Assembly (NCBI GenBank): GCA_031258055.1
Contig: JAIRNM010000392.1
Coordinates: 1 to 8,283 of the forward strand
Reading direction: 5' to 3'
From: Bifidobacteriaceae bacterium
GTDB taxonomy: Bacteria > Actinomycetota > Actinomycetes > Actinomycetales > WQXJ01
Length of the DNA: 8,283 nt
How positions within the stretch are numbered: the first letter of the stretch is position 1; each line of letters begins with the position of its first letter. Below the pieces are notes generated by a model, which saw only the letters and a list, made by a program, of their open reading frames with translations, ran no database searches and was not told where the DNA came from. The translations under genes were made by a program, and so were the position numbers. This document shows positions 1 to 6,088 of the stretch, in pieces.

Positions 1-2
1 CC

Positions 3-1610
3 GCGCTGAAGGAGCGTTCCGTTTGGGGGCTCATGGTTCAGTTGTACGCGGCCCGGTCGCGCCAATCCTGGGGGACCGGCGACTTCGAGGATCTAGCCCT
101 GCTGGGCTACGAGACAGCCCAGCACAACGGGGCGGATTTCGTGTTGCTGAACCCGATTCACGCGGGCGAACCGGTGGCGCCGTTCACTCATTCGCCCTAT
201 CTGCCGACGACCCGCGATTTCACCAACCCCTATTACATCCGTCCGGAAGCGATTGACGAATACCAGACCGCGAGCGCCCAAACGCGCGCGGCCGTAGATC
301 AGCTAGCCGCTCAGGCGCGCGAACAGGACGCTAATGGAGAGTTCTTGGACCGCGACATCGCTTGGACTATCAAAGACGAAGCCCTAAAACTCCTCTACCA
401 ATCACCGCGTTCTCCTACCCGCCAAGCTGGCTTGGATGAATACCGGGCCAGCCGTCAGCCGTCAATCGGCAATTTCGCTTTATGGAGCGCCTTGAAAGCG
501 AGCGGTCTGGCCAAGACGGTGGCTTATGGAAGCCATCAAGCGGCCCAATTCGCGGCCACTCATGTTGAAGAGGTCGACTACTACATCTGGCTGCAATGGA
601 TTGCTGACCAGCAGTTGGCCCAGGCGCAGCGGCGCTGCAAAGAGGGCGGCATGGCCCTTGGGATAGTCAAGGATTTGGCTGTGGGCGTCCACCCCAAGGG
701 GGCGGACGCCTGGTCCTCCCAGGACGTGCTGGCAACTGGCATCCAGGTTGGTGCGCCGCCGGACTATTTCAATCAGGTGGGCCAGGGTTGGTCGGAGCCA
801 CCTTGGCGCCCGGACGCACTGGCCGCGACCGGCTTCGCTGCCTACCGTTCCATGCTCAGAGCGGTCCTAGCCCACGCTGGGGCCTTGCGGATCGACCACA
901 TTTTGGGCTTGACCAGACTCTGGTGGATTCCCGAAGGGATGGGTCCGGCTGACGGCACCTATGTCGCTTATGACCGCGAGGCGATGGTCTCCATCTTGAT
1001 CCTGGAGGCGAGACGGGCCGGTGCCGTCGTGGTGGGTGAAGACCTCGGGGTGGTGCCGCCGGGGCTGCGCGACTATCTGGGCGGTAGGGGCCTGCTGGGC
1101 AACTCGATTGTCTGGTTCGAGAAGACCGAGGACGGCACCCGTCTGCTTGACCCGGAGGCATACCGCTATCTGGCCATGACCGCGATCACGACCCATGATC
1201 TGCCGCCCACTTCTGCCTACTTAGCGGGGGAGCATGTGGCCCAGCGTGAGCGGTTGGGCTTGCTCGACGTGCCTTTGGCAGATGCCCAAGCGGCGGCCGG
1301 GGCCGAGCGCGCCATGATGGTGGATTTGCTGGTCGGACGGGGCCTCCTGGCGCCGGACGAAACCGAGAACGAACTCGCCATTGTTCGGGCGATGCATCGC
1401 TTCTTGCGGACAACGCCATCGGTCATGCTGGGCGTGTCCTTGGCCGATCTGGTCGGTGAACGCCGGACCCAGAATCTGCCCGGCACCGACCGCGAGTATC
1501 CCAACTGGTCGGTGCCGCTGGCTGGTCCGGACGGCGAGCCGGTCTATATCGAGGACCTTGAGAACAATCCGACCTTCGAAGCGATCACTGAGGTCATGGC
1601 TGAAAGCTGA
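3..1610 (+). CDS. malQ: 4-alpha-glucanotransferase (amylomaltase), 5' partial
   Basis: Cytoplasmic GH77 enzyme that transfers maltodextrin segments between alpha-1,4-glucans in maltose and glycogen use. The reading frame is already open at base 3 and reads into the family motif WGLMVQLYAARSR, so the ATG at 33 is internal and the N-terminal part lies upstream; 535 residues are present here, against roughly 700 for actinobacterial MalQ (from memory). Family motifs appear in order: DLAVGVHPKGADAW (about 675-716), the nucleophile Asp in LRIDHILGL (codon 894-896), the acid/base Glu in VVGEDLG (codon 1038-1040), and the third carboxylate in TTHDLPPT (codon 1197-1199). All three catalytic residues are intact. 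It ends in TGA, 118 bases before the next gene, which is functionally unrelated. Identification is firm; what is missing is only the upstream sequence. Confidence 0.95.
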   Translation, partial: ALKERSVWGLMVQLYAARSRQSWGTGDFEDLALLGYETAQHNGADFVLLNPIHAGEPVAPFTHSPYLPTTRDFTNPYYIRPEAIDEYQTASAQTRAAVDQLAAQAREQDANGEFLDRDIAWTIKDEALKLLYQSPRSPTRQAGLDEYRASRQPSIGNFALWSALKASGLAKTVAYGSHQAAQFAATHVEEVDYYIWLQWIADQQLAQAQRRCKEGGMALGIVKDLAVGVHPKGADAWSSQDVLATGIQVGAPPDYFNQVGQGWSEPPWRPDALAATGFAAYRSMLRAVLAHAGALRIDHILGLTRLWWIPEGMGPADGTYVAYDREAMVSILILEARRAGAVVVGEDLGVVPPGLRDYLGGRGLLGNSIVWFEKTEDGTRLLDPEAYRYLAMTAITTHDLPPTSAYLAGEHVAQRERLGLLDVPLADAQAAAGAERAMMVDLLVGRGLLAPDETENELAIVRAMHRFLRTTPSVMLGVSLADLVGERRTQNLPGTDREYPNWSVPLAGPDGEPVYIEDLENNPTFEAITEVMAES

Positions 1611-1617
1611 GTTACCG

Positions 1618-1652
1618 GTCGGTCGCGCCGAAATCCGCCGGGCCTGACCGAC
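1618..1652 (+). terminator. Possible stem-loop after malQ
   Basis: GTCGGTC (1618-1624) and GACCGAC (1646-1652) form a perfect 7-bp stem around a 21-base loop, beginning 7 bases after the malQ stop. There is no T tract behind it, so a standard intrinsic terminator is not shown; it may only slow the polymerase or stabilise the 3' end. Confidence 0.25.
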
Positions 1653-1654
1653 AG

Positions 1655-1692
1655 CGGCTGGGCCCGGCTGGGCCCGGCTGGGCCCGGCTGGG
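1655..1692 (+). repeat. 10-bp GC-rich tandem repeat
   Basis: The unit CGGCTGGGCC is present in three exact consecutive copies (1655-1684) plus a partial fourth (CGGCTGGG, 1685-1692). It sits in the 118-base spacer between malQ and the DMT membrane protein, ending 24 bases before that gene's ribosome binding site. Copy number could vary by slippage; a role is not evident. Confidence 0.85.
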
Positions 1693-1728
1693 AGTGGTGG
1701 GGACAGGCCAGAACAGGGGGAGTGTCCA

Positions 1729-2586
1729 GTGGATCTATTGGCCATCGGCATTGGGCTGTTGGCGGCCTTGAGTTTCGCGGGCTCGTTCGTCGCGCAGCAG
1801 CATGTGGCGGCGGCGGTGCCCCAGGAGCGCGGCCGTGGGCTGAGGCTTTTCCTGGAGTTGGCGCGCTCGCCGCTGTGGTGGGCGGGTGCTTTCGGAGACG
1901 GACTGGGCTTCGCCTTGCAGGCCGTCGCCCTTGCGTTCGGCTCGGTCGTCCTGGTCCAACCAGTGTTGGTCACAGCGATGGTCTTCGCCTTGCCGTTGGC
2001 CGCTTGGTGGAACGGGCGGCGGATCGCCAGCGCCGACTTGGCATGGGCTGGGCTGGTGGTGGTTGGCTTGGCGGTTTTCACAGTCTTGGGGGATTCTTCC
2101 AAGGGGTCAGTGTCCGATGCCGTCCAGCCCTGGATTTGGCCAGGCGTCACCGCCTTCTTGGTCTGCGGTGGTCTGCTGGTGGCCGGTGTGCTAGCCAAGG
2201 GCAGCCTCAAGGCATTGGCCTTCGGTTGCCTGGCTGGAGTTATGTACGGGATCATCGCGCCGGTGACCGAACTGGTGGTTGAACACTTGGGCCAGGTTGG
2301 TCTGTTCGGATTGTTCCGGTCCTGGCCTGTTTACGCCCTGATTGTATGCATGCTGGTGGGAACCGCTTGGCAGCAGTCGGCGTTCCACGCCGGCGACTTG
2401 GGCGCTTCGTTGCCCGCCACCCAGGTGCTCGAACCTGTGGTCGGTGTGGCCTTGGGCTTGTGGGCTCTTGACGCCCGCCTCCAAGCCCACGGCTGGGCTT
2501 GGCCGGTTTTGATTCTGGCGGCCGCGGCGATGGTTGTCGGCACCGTCCAACTGGCCCGCTCCGCCGCCTCCACCACCCGGCGCTGA
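1729..2586 (+). CDS. DMT-superfamily (EamA-like) membrane protein
   Basis: A 285-residue, very hydrophobic protein with about nine predicted membrane helices by eye (near residues 1-20, 49-68, 72-92, 105-120, 135-155, 160-180, 197-215, 233-248 and 256-276). The layout and the motif FALQAVALAFGSVVLVQPVL (residues 61-80) match the actinobacterial branch of the drug/metabolite transporter superfamily, as does the second-half motif around LPATQVLEPVVGVALG (228-243). Substrate and direction of transport cannot be read from the sequence. The GTG start is chosen because GGGGGAG (1716-1722) lies 6 bases upstream. The C-terminal tail is short and basic (STTRR). It may be co-transcribed with malQ, but 118 bases containing a stem-loop and a tandem repeat separate them. 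The last nine bases including the stop (CGGCGCTGA) match the end of the REP-like repeat that follows directly. Confidence 0.85.
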   Translation: MDLLAIGIGLLAALSFAGSFVAQQHVAAAVPQERGRGLRLFLELARSPLWWAGAFGDGLGFALQAVALAFGSVVLVQPVLVTAMVFALPLAAWWNGRRIASADLAWAGLVVVGLAVFTVLGDSSKGSVSDAVQPWIWPGVTAFLVCGGLLVAGVLAKGSLKALAFGCLAGVMYGIIAPVTELVVEHLGQVGLFGLFRSWPVYALIVCMLVGTAWQQSAFHAGDLGASLPATQVLEPVVGVALGLWALDARLQAHGWAWPVLILAAAAMVVGTVQLARSAASTTRR

Positions 2587-2696
2587 GGCGAGCCACGGGC
2601 GAGCCACGGGGACGTACTCTGTGGCTCACGGCGCTTGAGGCGAGCCACGGGGACGAGGCGAGCCACGGGGACGTACTCTGTGGCTCACGGCGCTGA
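2587..2696. repeat. Two-unit REP-like palindromic repeat
   Basis: Two adjacent units (2587-2637 and 2638-2696) each carry GAGCCAC ... GTGGCTC inverted repeats with an identical 13-base loop, GGGGACGTACTCT, and a shared tail ACGGCGCT. The stems are 2601-2607 with 2621-2627, and 2660-2666 with 2680-2686. CGAGCCACGGG occurs four times in direct orientation (2589, 2600, 2641, 2659), so each unit has a duplicated head. Intergenic position, short GC-rich stem and tandem pairing fit REP-type elements. The loop resembles the GGGGACG-plus-pyrimidine loops of palindromes scattered in many bacterial genomes; that comparison is from memory. No transposase is present here. Confidence 0.8.
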
Positions 2697-2713
2697 CCTG
2701 GCCCGATGCCGTC

Positions 2714-2776
2714 ATCCCGGAGATCCTGCGACTTCGCGCAGACGAAGGCGTTGCGCGCAGGTAACGTAGACGGGAT
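2714..2776. repeat. Nested multi-stem inverted repeat
   Basis: Three nested perfect stems share one axis: ATCCCG (2714-2719) with CGGGAT (2771-2776), CCTGCG (2725-2730) with CGCAGG (2756-2761), and CTTCG (2732-2736) with CGAAG (2743-2747). An alternative inner hairpin is CTGCG (2726-2730) with CGCAG (2737-2741). The element lies between the ends of two convergent genes, 27 bases beyond the stop of the small minus-strand gene, so its transcript could fold as a 3' end structure for either. The left arm begins GTCATCCCGG, a sequence common at the ends of dispersed bacterial palindromes (recalled, not searched). No T tract is seen. Confidence 0.5.
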
Positions 2777-2803
2777 CGGCCACCAGGGGTCTCGTGCGGC
2801 CCT

Positions 2804-3001
2804 CTAGCTGGGCGCTAGTTGGCGGCCGAGGGCCGCCAAAGCAGTGCGCTCGAAGTGGTCGATTGGCCGCTGGCCCCGGCCACGTAAGCGCTGACAGAGG
2901 GCCGATTCGGTGTGTTGGGAAGCGGGCATCTCGGAAAGAGCCTCCAAGATGATTTCCAAGCGGTCGAGCAAAGCTGTTGTCTGTGTCGTCGCGGTGGGCA
3001 T
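2804..3001 (-). CDS. Small protein of unknown function, 65 aa
   Basis: I do not recognise this protein. It has 65 residues starting MPTATTQTTALLDRLEIILE, with a Thr-rich start, an amphipathic helix around residues 9-24 (LLDRLEIILEALSEM), a basic middle (RLRGRGQR) and a second likely helix (DHFERTALAALGRQL). There is no signal peptide, membrane helix or cysteine pair (one Cys only). The case for a real gene is the start: AAAGGAG lies exactly 7 bases before the ATG, the best ribosome binding site in the window. About 72 percent of codons end in G or C, somewhat low for this DNA but coding-like. It follows the DUF4921-type gene on the same strand with a 226-base gap containing a palindrome, so it probably has its own promoter. 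A DNA-binding or protein-binding role would be guesswork. Confidence 0.6.
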   Translation of the reverse strand: MPTATTQTTALLDRLEIILEALSEMPASQHTESALCQRLRGRGQRPIDHFERTALAALGRQLAPS

Positions 3002-3008
3002 TCCCAGG

Positions 3009-3015
3009 CTCCTTT
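3009..3015 (-). promoter_or_regulatory. Ribosome binding site of the 65-aa gene
   Basis: On the minus strand AAAGGAG ends 7 bases before the ATG at 3001. This near-consensus site decides the start and is the main reason to accept the small gene. Confidence 0.75.
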
Positions 3016-3065
3016 CTGATGTCGTCCCACGGGCTTGCCGGATAGATCCGGATCACTCATGGGGA

Positions 3066-3086
3066 CCGGGCGTGTTCCGCGCCCGG
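3066..3086. other. GC-rich stem-loop upstream of the small gene
   Basis: CCGGGCG (3066-3072) and CGCCCGG (3080-3086) form a perfect 7-bp stem with a 7-base loop, 65 bases before the small gene's start on the minus strand. It would lie in that gene's 5' leader if the promoter is near the 3168-3184 palindrome. It has no T tract on either strand. Function unknown. Confidence 0.4.
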
Positions 3087-3167
3087 ATTGAGTGTTCATA
3101 TTGGATTGGCTGGGAGGCGGCTTACCGCTCCAGCCGTGCGACTAGTCTGCCAAGGGTTCGCAAAGCC

Positions 3168-3184
3168 TACCTTTTGTAAAGGTA
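3168..3184. promoter_or_regulatory. Perfect 7-3-7 palindrome, candidate operator
   Basis: TACCTTT-TGT-AAAGGTA is a perfect inverted repeat of 7-bp arms around 3 bases, in a locally AT-rich patch (about 3160-3190) of otherwise GC-rich DNA. It lies 43 bases past the stop of the DUF4921-type gene and 166 bases before the small gene, both on the minus strand. Size and symmetry fit a dimeric regulator site. A TTTACA -35-like hexamer overlaps it on the minus strand but I find no convincing -10 at 16-19 bases. As RNA it could form a 7-bp hairpin, but no T run follows. The cognate regulator cannot be named. Confidence 0.45.
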
Positions 3185-3227
3185 ATTGTCTTGGCCCGTG
3201 AGACTCTGTTTCGGTTCTGAGCAGGCG

Positions 3228-4658
3228 CTAGAAGAGCGGCGCTCCCCGGTTGGCGGTGTAGTGGAGCGGGTTGGGGCGGCAGGAGGCTTCTGTGGCTATG
3301 CGGATGGCGGGGGCGATCCGGCCTTCGGCGCGCAGGGCGAATAGTTTCGGGACCACCAGGTCGCGCAAGGCGTACGGGTCAATCGTGTTGAGGTAGATCT
3401 TGGTTGCTCCTTCGAAACCAGCCAGGGTCGAAACACGCCACTTGAGCATGATGCGCCAAGGAGTGGGGAGCTTGGCGTCAGCCGGACGCGTGTGCCACTC
3501 CTCATTGGTGGGAATGGCCGTGCCGGTGGCGGCGTGCAGGGCGTGGAGGAGATCAGCCATGCCAGCGACCTCGGCCGGTTCGTGGTTCCAGGGGTCGGGC
3601 GCTTCCGACTTTGAGAACAACTCGACGGTCGGATAGCGGTGGCCAAAGCCAGCGAAGGCGACAGCGAAGTCGTTCTCGGCGATTACCAGGTTCTTGTAGG
3701 CGGCGTAGTTGACGGCGCGCTCGTTGAAGATCTCTGGGTTTTCCCGTAATGCTTCCAGGGCGAGTTCATATTGGGCGCCATGGGCGTCGATCGCCACAAG
3801 TTGTTTATGCAAATGGTCGAGGGACGCCCCGGCTGGTTTCAACCAGTTCTGAAAGACCGAGACGTAGCGGGCGTAGCGGTTGCGGCGGTAAAGATCCACC
3901 ATCGCCTCAATCGAAAAACGGATGAACTGGCGGTGTTCAGCCGGGCTGAGGGTGCCAGCCCCGGCCAATTGGGAGTCATCTAGCGCGTTGTCGGTGAAAT
4001 GGCGCCGGGCGACTATAACATCGTGTCCCGAGCCCAGGAAGGATCCGGTCGCCTCGATTAGCCGCTCATCGCTGAATGGGCCTTGGGGCGGGCTGGCCAT
4101 CGCCGTCAACTTGGCTGTCAAGAGCCTCTCGACGTGGGCTCGGCCCTCTGCGGTGGACACGTAACGGCGGGAATGGGCGGCCAGATCGGCCGGCAGCTGG
4201 TAGCCATAATTGGCTTGCCAGTAGTCGAACGACAAGATTTCGAACAGGTTCGGAATGCGCCGAAATTCAGCCCTGGTCCGGTAGAGGTCATCCGCCCCGG
4301 TCAGCAGATGAAGCGGCCAGTCAGGAATTGGACTGGCTGGCCCGGATGGCCCAGCCGGTTCCCCCGCCCCGCCAGATGGAGCCGGTTCTGCGTGGTCAGC
4401 GGCCCAGTCCGGACCGCTAGAAGCGACCAACCGGGCCTTTTCGGGTGGCGTATCGGTATAGCGCCGCTCGCAGAACACGCAGTACGCACCTGCCCGCGAT
4501 TGGTCGATCGCCTCTGGCTGGTGCTCCTTGACACCAAGGGGGCGGTTGCCGCGCCCGGCCACCGTCCAGACCTCGGTCCCAGTGAAGGGGTTGAGTTGTT
4601 TGACGGTGCCGTCAGCCATGATGTCGACGTACTCCGGTTCGCGCATCCAAGGAGCCAT
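3228..4658 (-). CDS. HIT/GalT-superfamily protein, DUF4921 type
   Basis: Putative nucleotidyl-transfer or hydrolysis enzyme related to galactose-1-phosphate uridylyltransferase; the true substrate is unknown. From the ATG at 4658 it has 476 residues. Conserved blocks are DGTVKQLNPFTGTEVWTVAG (codons near 4613-4554), a CxxC pair in YCVFCERR, HDVIVARRHF, FQNWLKPAGASLDHLHKQ and TPWRIMLKWRVSTLAGFEG. DHLHKQ supplies the HxHxQ signature, in which the second His is the GalT nucleophile; by analogy the two Cys, the His of RRHF and the first His of HLH could bind zinc. A Pro/Gly/Ala-rich insert (codons near 4404-4319) separates the CxxC part from the rest. The frame stays open to a GTG at 4835, but those 59 extra residues are low-complexity (PGGPGG) and the conserved region begins later, so I prefer 4658; 4646 and 4619 are other options. 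No Leloir-pathway partner is nearby. Confidence 0.8.
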   Translation of the reverse strand: MAPWMREPEYVDIMADGTVKQLNPFTGTEVWTVAGRGNRPLGVKEHQPEAIDQSRAGAYCVFCERRYTDTPPEKARLVASSGPDWAADHAEPAPSGGAGEPAGPSGPASPIPDWPLHLLTGADDLYRTRAEFRRIPNLFEILSFDYWQANYGYQLPADLAAHSRRYVSTAEGRAHVERLLTAKLTAMASPPQGPFSDERLIEATGSFLGSGHDVIVARRHFTDNALDDSQLAGAGTLSPAEHRQFIRFSIEAMVDLYRRNRYARYVSVFQNWLKPAGASLDHLHKQLVAIDAHGAQYELALEALRENPEIFNERAVNYAAYKNLVIAENDFAVAFAGFGHRYPTVELFSKSEAPDPWNHEPAEVAGMADLLHALHAATGTAIPTNEEWHTRPADAKLPTPWRIMLKWRVSTLAGFEGATKIYLNTIDPYALRDLVVPKLFALRAEGRIAPAIRIATEASCRPNPLHYTANRGAPLF

Positions 4659-4665
4659 ACCGACA

Positions 4666-4671
4666 ACGGTA
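4666..4671 (-). promoter_or_regulatory. Possible leaderless -10 box for the DUF4921-type gene
   Basis: On the minus strand TACCGT fits the actinobacterial TANNNT pattern and ends 7 bases before the ATG at 4658, which has no Shine-Dalgarno sequence. This is the placement expected for a leaderless transcript. The match is short and could be chance; no good -35 is seen. Confidence 0.3.
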
Positions 4672-4796
4672 CTAACAGGTGCTACCAGCGGCGGCCAGTC
4701 CACCCCGCTCGCGCCAACTCCACGTGTCCGATTCCGTCCTTCCGCCCAGTCGCGGGATCTCTCGCCGGGGAGATCCTGGGGCTTCGAAGATGACTC

Positions 4797-4827
4797 GGGG
4801 CCGCCGGGGCCGCCGGGGCCGCCGGGG
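4797..4827. repeat. 9-bp GC tandem repeat
   Basis: The unit GGGGCCGCC occurs three times exactly (4797-4823) followed by GGGG. On the minus strand it reads in frame as Gly-Gly-Pro repeats if the DUF4921-type protein starts at the GTG at 4835; otherwise it lies in the divergent intergenic region between that gene and the GT2 gene. Confidence 0.85.
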
Positions 4828-4870
4828 TCCGTCACTCCGCCAGGTGGACGGAGCGACGGGCTTGGCGAAG

Positions 4871-4876
4871 TAGAGT
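4871..4876 (+). promoter_or_regulatory. Possible leaderless -10 box for the GT2 gene
   Basis: TAGAGT matches four of six bases of TATAAT and the TANNNT pattern, and ends 6 bases before the GTG at 4883, which has no good ribosome binding site. Transcription would then start at or next to the GTG. A TGGACG at 4845-4850 is -35-like, but the 20-base spacing is too long for a typical promoter. Confidence 0.4.
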
Positions 4877-4882
4877 TGGGCC

Positions 4883-5893
4883 GTGACTTCGAATCAGGCG
4901 TGTCCGCCCGGCGTCAGCGTGTTCCTGGCTGTCCGCGATGAGGCGGCCCATTTGGAGCGGGCGGTGGATCAGGTTTTCGCGCAGGACTACGCCGGTCCTT
5001 TGGAGGCCGTGATGGCGGTCGGACCGTCGAGTGACGGAACGGCGGCGGTCGCGGCGAAACTGGCCAAGCGCCACCCGCGTTTGAAGATCGTCGCCAACCC
5101 CTCGGGGCGCACGCCGGAAGGGCTGAACCTAGCTTGGCGCGCCGCCAAACACGACTATCTGATCAGGGCGGACGGGCATTCGCTGCTGCCACCTGGTTAT
5201 GTCCGTCGCGTGGTTGAAGTACTGGAGGAAACCGGCGCCGCCAACGTTGGCGGCATGATGGTGCCCGAAGGTGCCCAACCCTTCCAGAAGGCGGTGGCCA
5301 GGGCCATGTCGACGCCCTATGGCATAGGGGCCGAATCGTTTCACACCGGTGGCCAGGCGGGACCGGCTCAGACGGTTTACCTGGGCGGCTACAGGCGTTC
5401 AGATTTGGATCAGGTCGGCGGTTTCAATGAGTCGTTCATACGGGCCCAGGATTGGGAGTTGAACCACCGCTTGATCGAAGCGGGGAAACTGGTCTGGTTC
5501 GACCCGGCGCTCGGCGTGATCTACCGGCCGCGCCGGACCTGGCGGGCGCTGAGCCGGCAGTTTTACGCGACTGGGCGTTGGCGCTGGCAGGTCATCAAGT
5601 CGTATCCGGACACGGCAACGGCCCGCTATTTGGCGCCGCCCGCGGCGACCTTGACGGTTGGGCTGGGCCTGGTGTTGGGCCTGATCGGCCTGGTGTCGCG
5701 GAGGGGCTGGTTGGCGGCGGCGCTGGCCCTGCCGGGGTTGTATGGCGTTGGCGTAGCGGGGGCTTCGGCGGCGGCATCGCGCGGGCTGGACGCGAAGACA
5801 CGGGGCTGGCTGCCGGTGGTGATTGCCACTATGCACATGGCCTGGGGGACAGGGTTCTTGCGCGGGCTGGCAGACAGGGGGAGGCCGGGCTAG
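4883..5893 (+). CDS. Family 2 glycosyltransferase, ExoA-like, membrane-tethered
   Basis: A GT-A fold enzyme expected to add a sugar from a nucleotide or lipid donor to a growing glycan at the inner face of the cytoplasmic membrane. Of 336 residues, the catalytic domain opens with VSVFLAVRDEAAHLERAV (11-28) and VGPSSDGTAAVA (46-57), followed by NPSGRTPEGLN (72-82), the metal-site equivalent RADGH (95-99), NVGGMMVPEG (121-130), TGGQAGPAQTVYLGG (155-169) and the acceptor-side motif AQDWELNHR (188-196). This order matches succinoglycan-type ExoA proteins. About three hydrophobic helices (near 253-272, 277-298, 310-328) anchor the C-terminus. GTG at 4883 is the only suitable start before the conserved strand; it lacks a Shine-Dalgarno site and a TANNNT box sits 6 bases upstream. 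The exporter genes begin about 290 bases downstream on the same strand. Sugar specificity cannot be inferred. Confidence 0.88.
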   Translation: MTSNQACPPGVSVFLAVRDEAAHLERAVDQVFAQDYAGPLEAVMAVGPSSDGTAAVAAKLAKRHPRLKIVANPSGRTPEGLNLAWRAAKHDYLIRADGHSLLPPGYVRRVVEVLEETGAANVGGMMVPEGAQPFQKAVARAMSTPYGIGAESFHTGGQAGPAQTVYLGGYRRSDLDQVGGFNESFIRAQDWELNHRLIEAGKLVWFDPALGVIYRPRRTWRALSRQFYATGRWRWQVIKSYPDTATARYLAPPAATLTVGLGLVLGLIGLVSRRGWLAAALALPGLYGVGVAGASAAASRGLDAKTRGWLPVVIATMHMAWGTGFLRGLADRGRPG

Positions 5894-5985
5894 CCGTTGT
5901 AACCGACCAACCGCTCGCGGCCGGGCGGGGAAGTCTCTGACCTGGGCCACGGGGCGACCGTAGCTTTGAATAGTGCGCTGAGTTT

Positions 5986-6014
5986 GGGCTTCGCGGGGCC
6001 CGCGTGAAAAGCCC
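5986..6014 (+). terminator. Bipartite stem-loop after the GT2 gene
   Basis: GGGCTT (5986-5991) pairs with AAGCCC (6009-6014), enclosing CGCGG (5992-5996) with CCGCG (6000-6004). It lies 92 bases past the GT2 stop and 170 before the permease gene. It is strong as RNA but is followed by CGGCCG, not T residues, so it is at best a T-less terminator or attenuator. The rest of 5894-6184 holds only the tandem repeat at 6089-6120 and the permease ribosome binding sites; a TATCCT at 6078-6083 is -10-like without a matching -35. Confidence 0.3.
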
Positions 6015-6088
6015 GGCCGAAGGGATGAGGATACGAAGGGCCTGGACGCGATGGCGCGGAATCCGGGCTAGCGGCGTTATCCTTTGTT

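Noticed and set aside
1221..2255. 344-residue open frame on the minus strand spanning malQ and the DMT gene
   Set aside because: It crosses two well-supported plus-strand genes and has the Pro/Ala/Ser/Arg-rich composition typical of antisense frames in GC-rich DNA, with no recognisable motif.
2587..2696. Repeat considered as a CRISPR array
   Set aside because: Only two units, directly abutting with no unique spacers of constant length, internal palindrome of REP type, and no cas genes.
2910..3179. 89-residue plus-strand open frame in the repeat-rich gap
   Set aside because: No ribosome binding site, no recognisable motif, and it overlaps the better supported minus-strand small gene and its upstream region.
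3158..3186. Plus-strand promoter TTCGCA-17-GGTAAT over the palindrome
   Set aside because: Both hexamers match only four of six consensus bases and no plus-strand gene follows before 4883; it would only make antisense RNA into the minus-strand gene.
4083..4793. 236-residue plus-strand open frame
   Set aside because: It is antisense to the conserved HIT/GalT-like gene, whose motifs are strong; no family motif is seen in the plus-strand product.
5399..5950. 183-residue minus-strand open frame opposite the GT2 gene
   Set aside because: Arg/Pro/Gln-rich antisense shadow of a clear glycosyltransferase, with no motif of its own.
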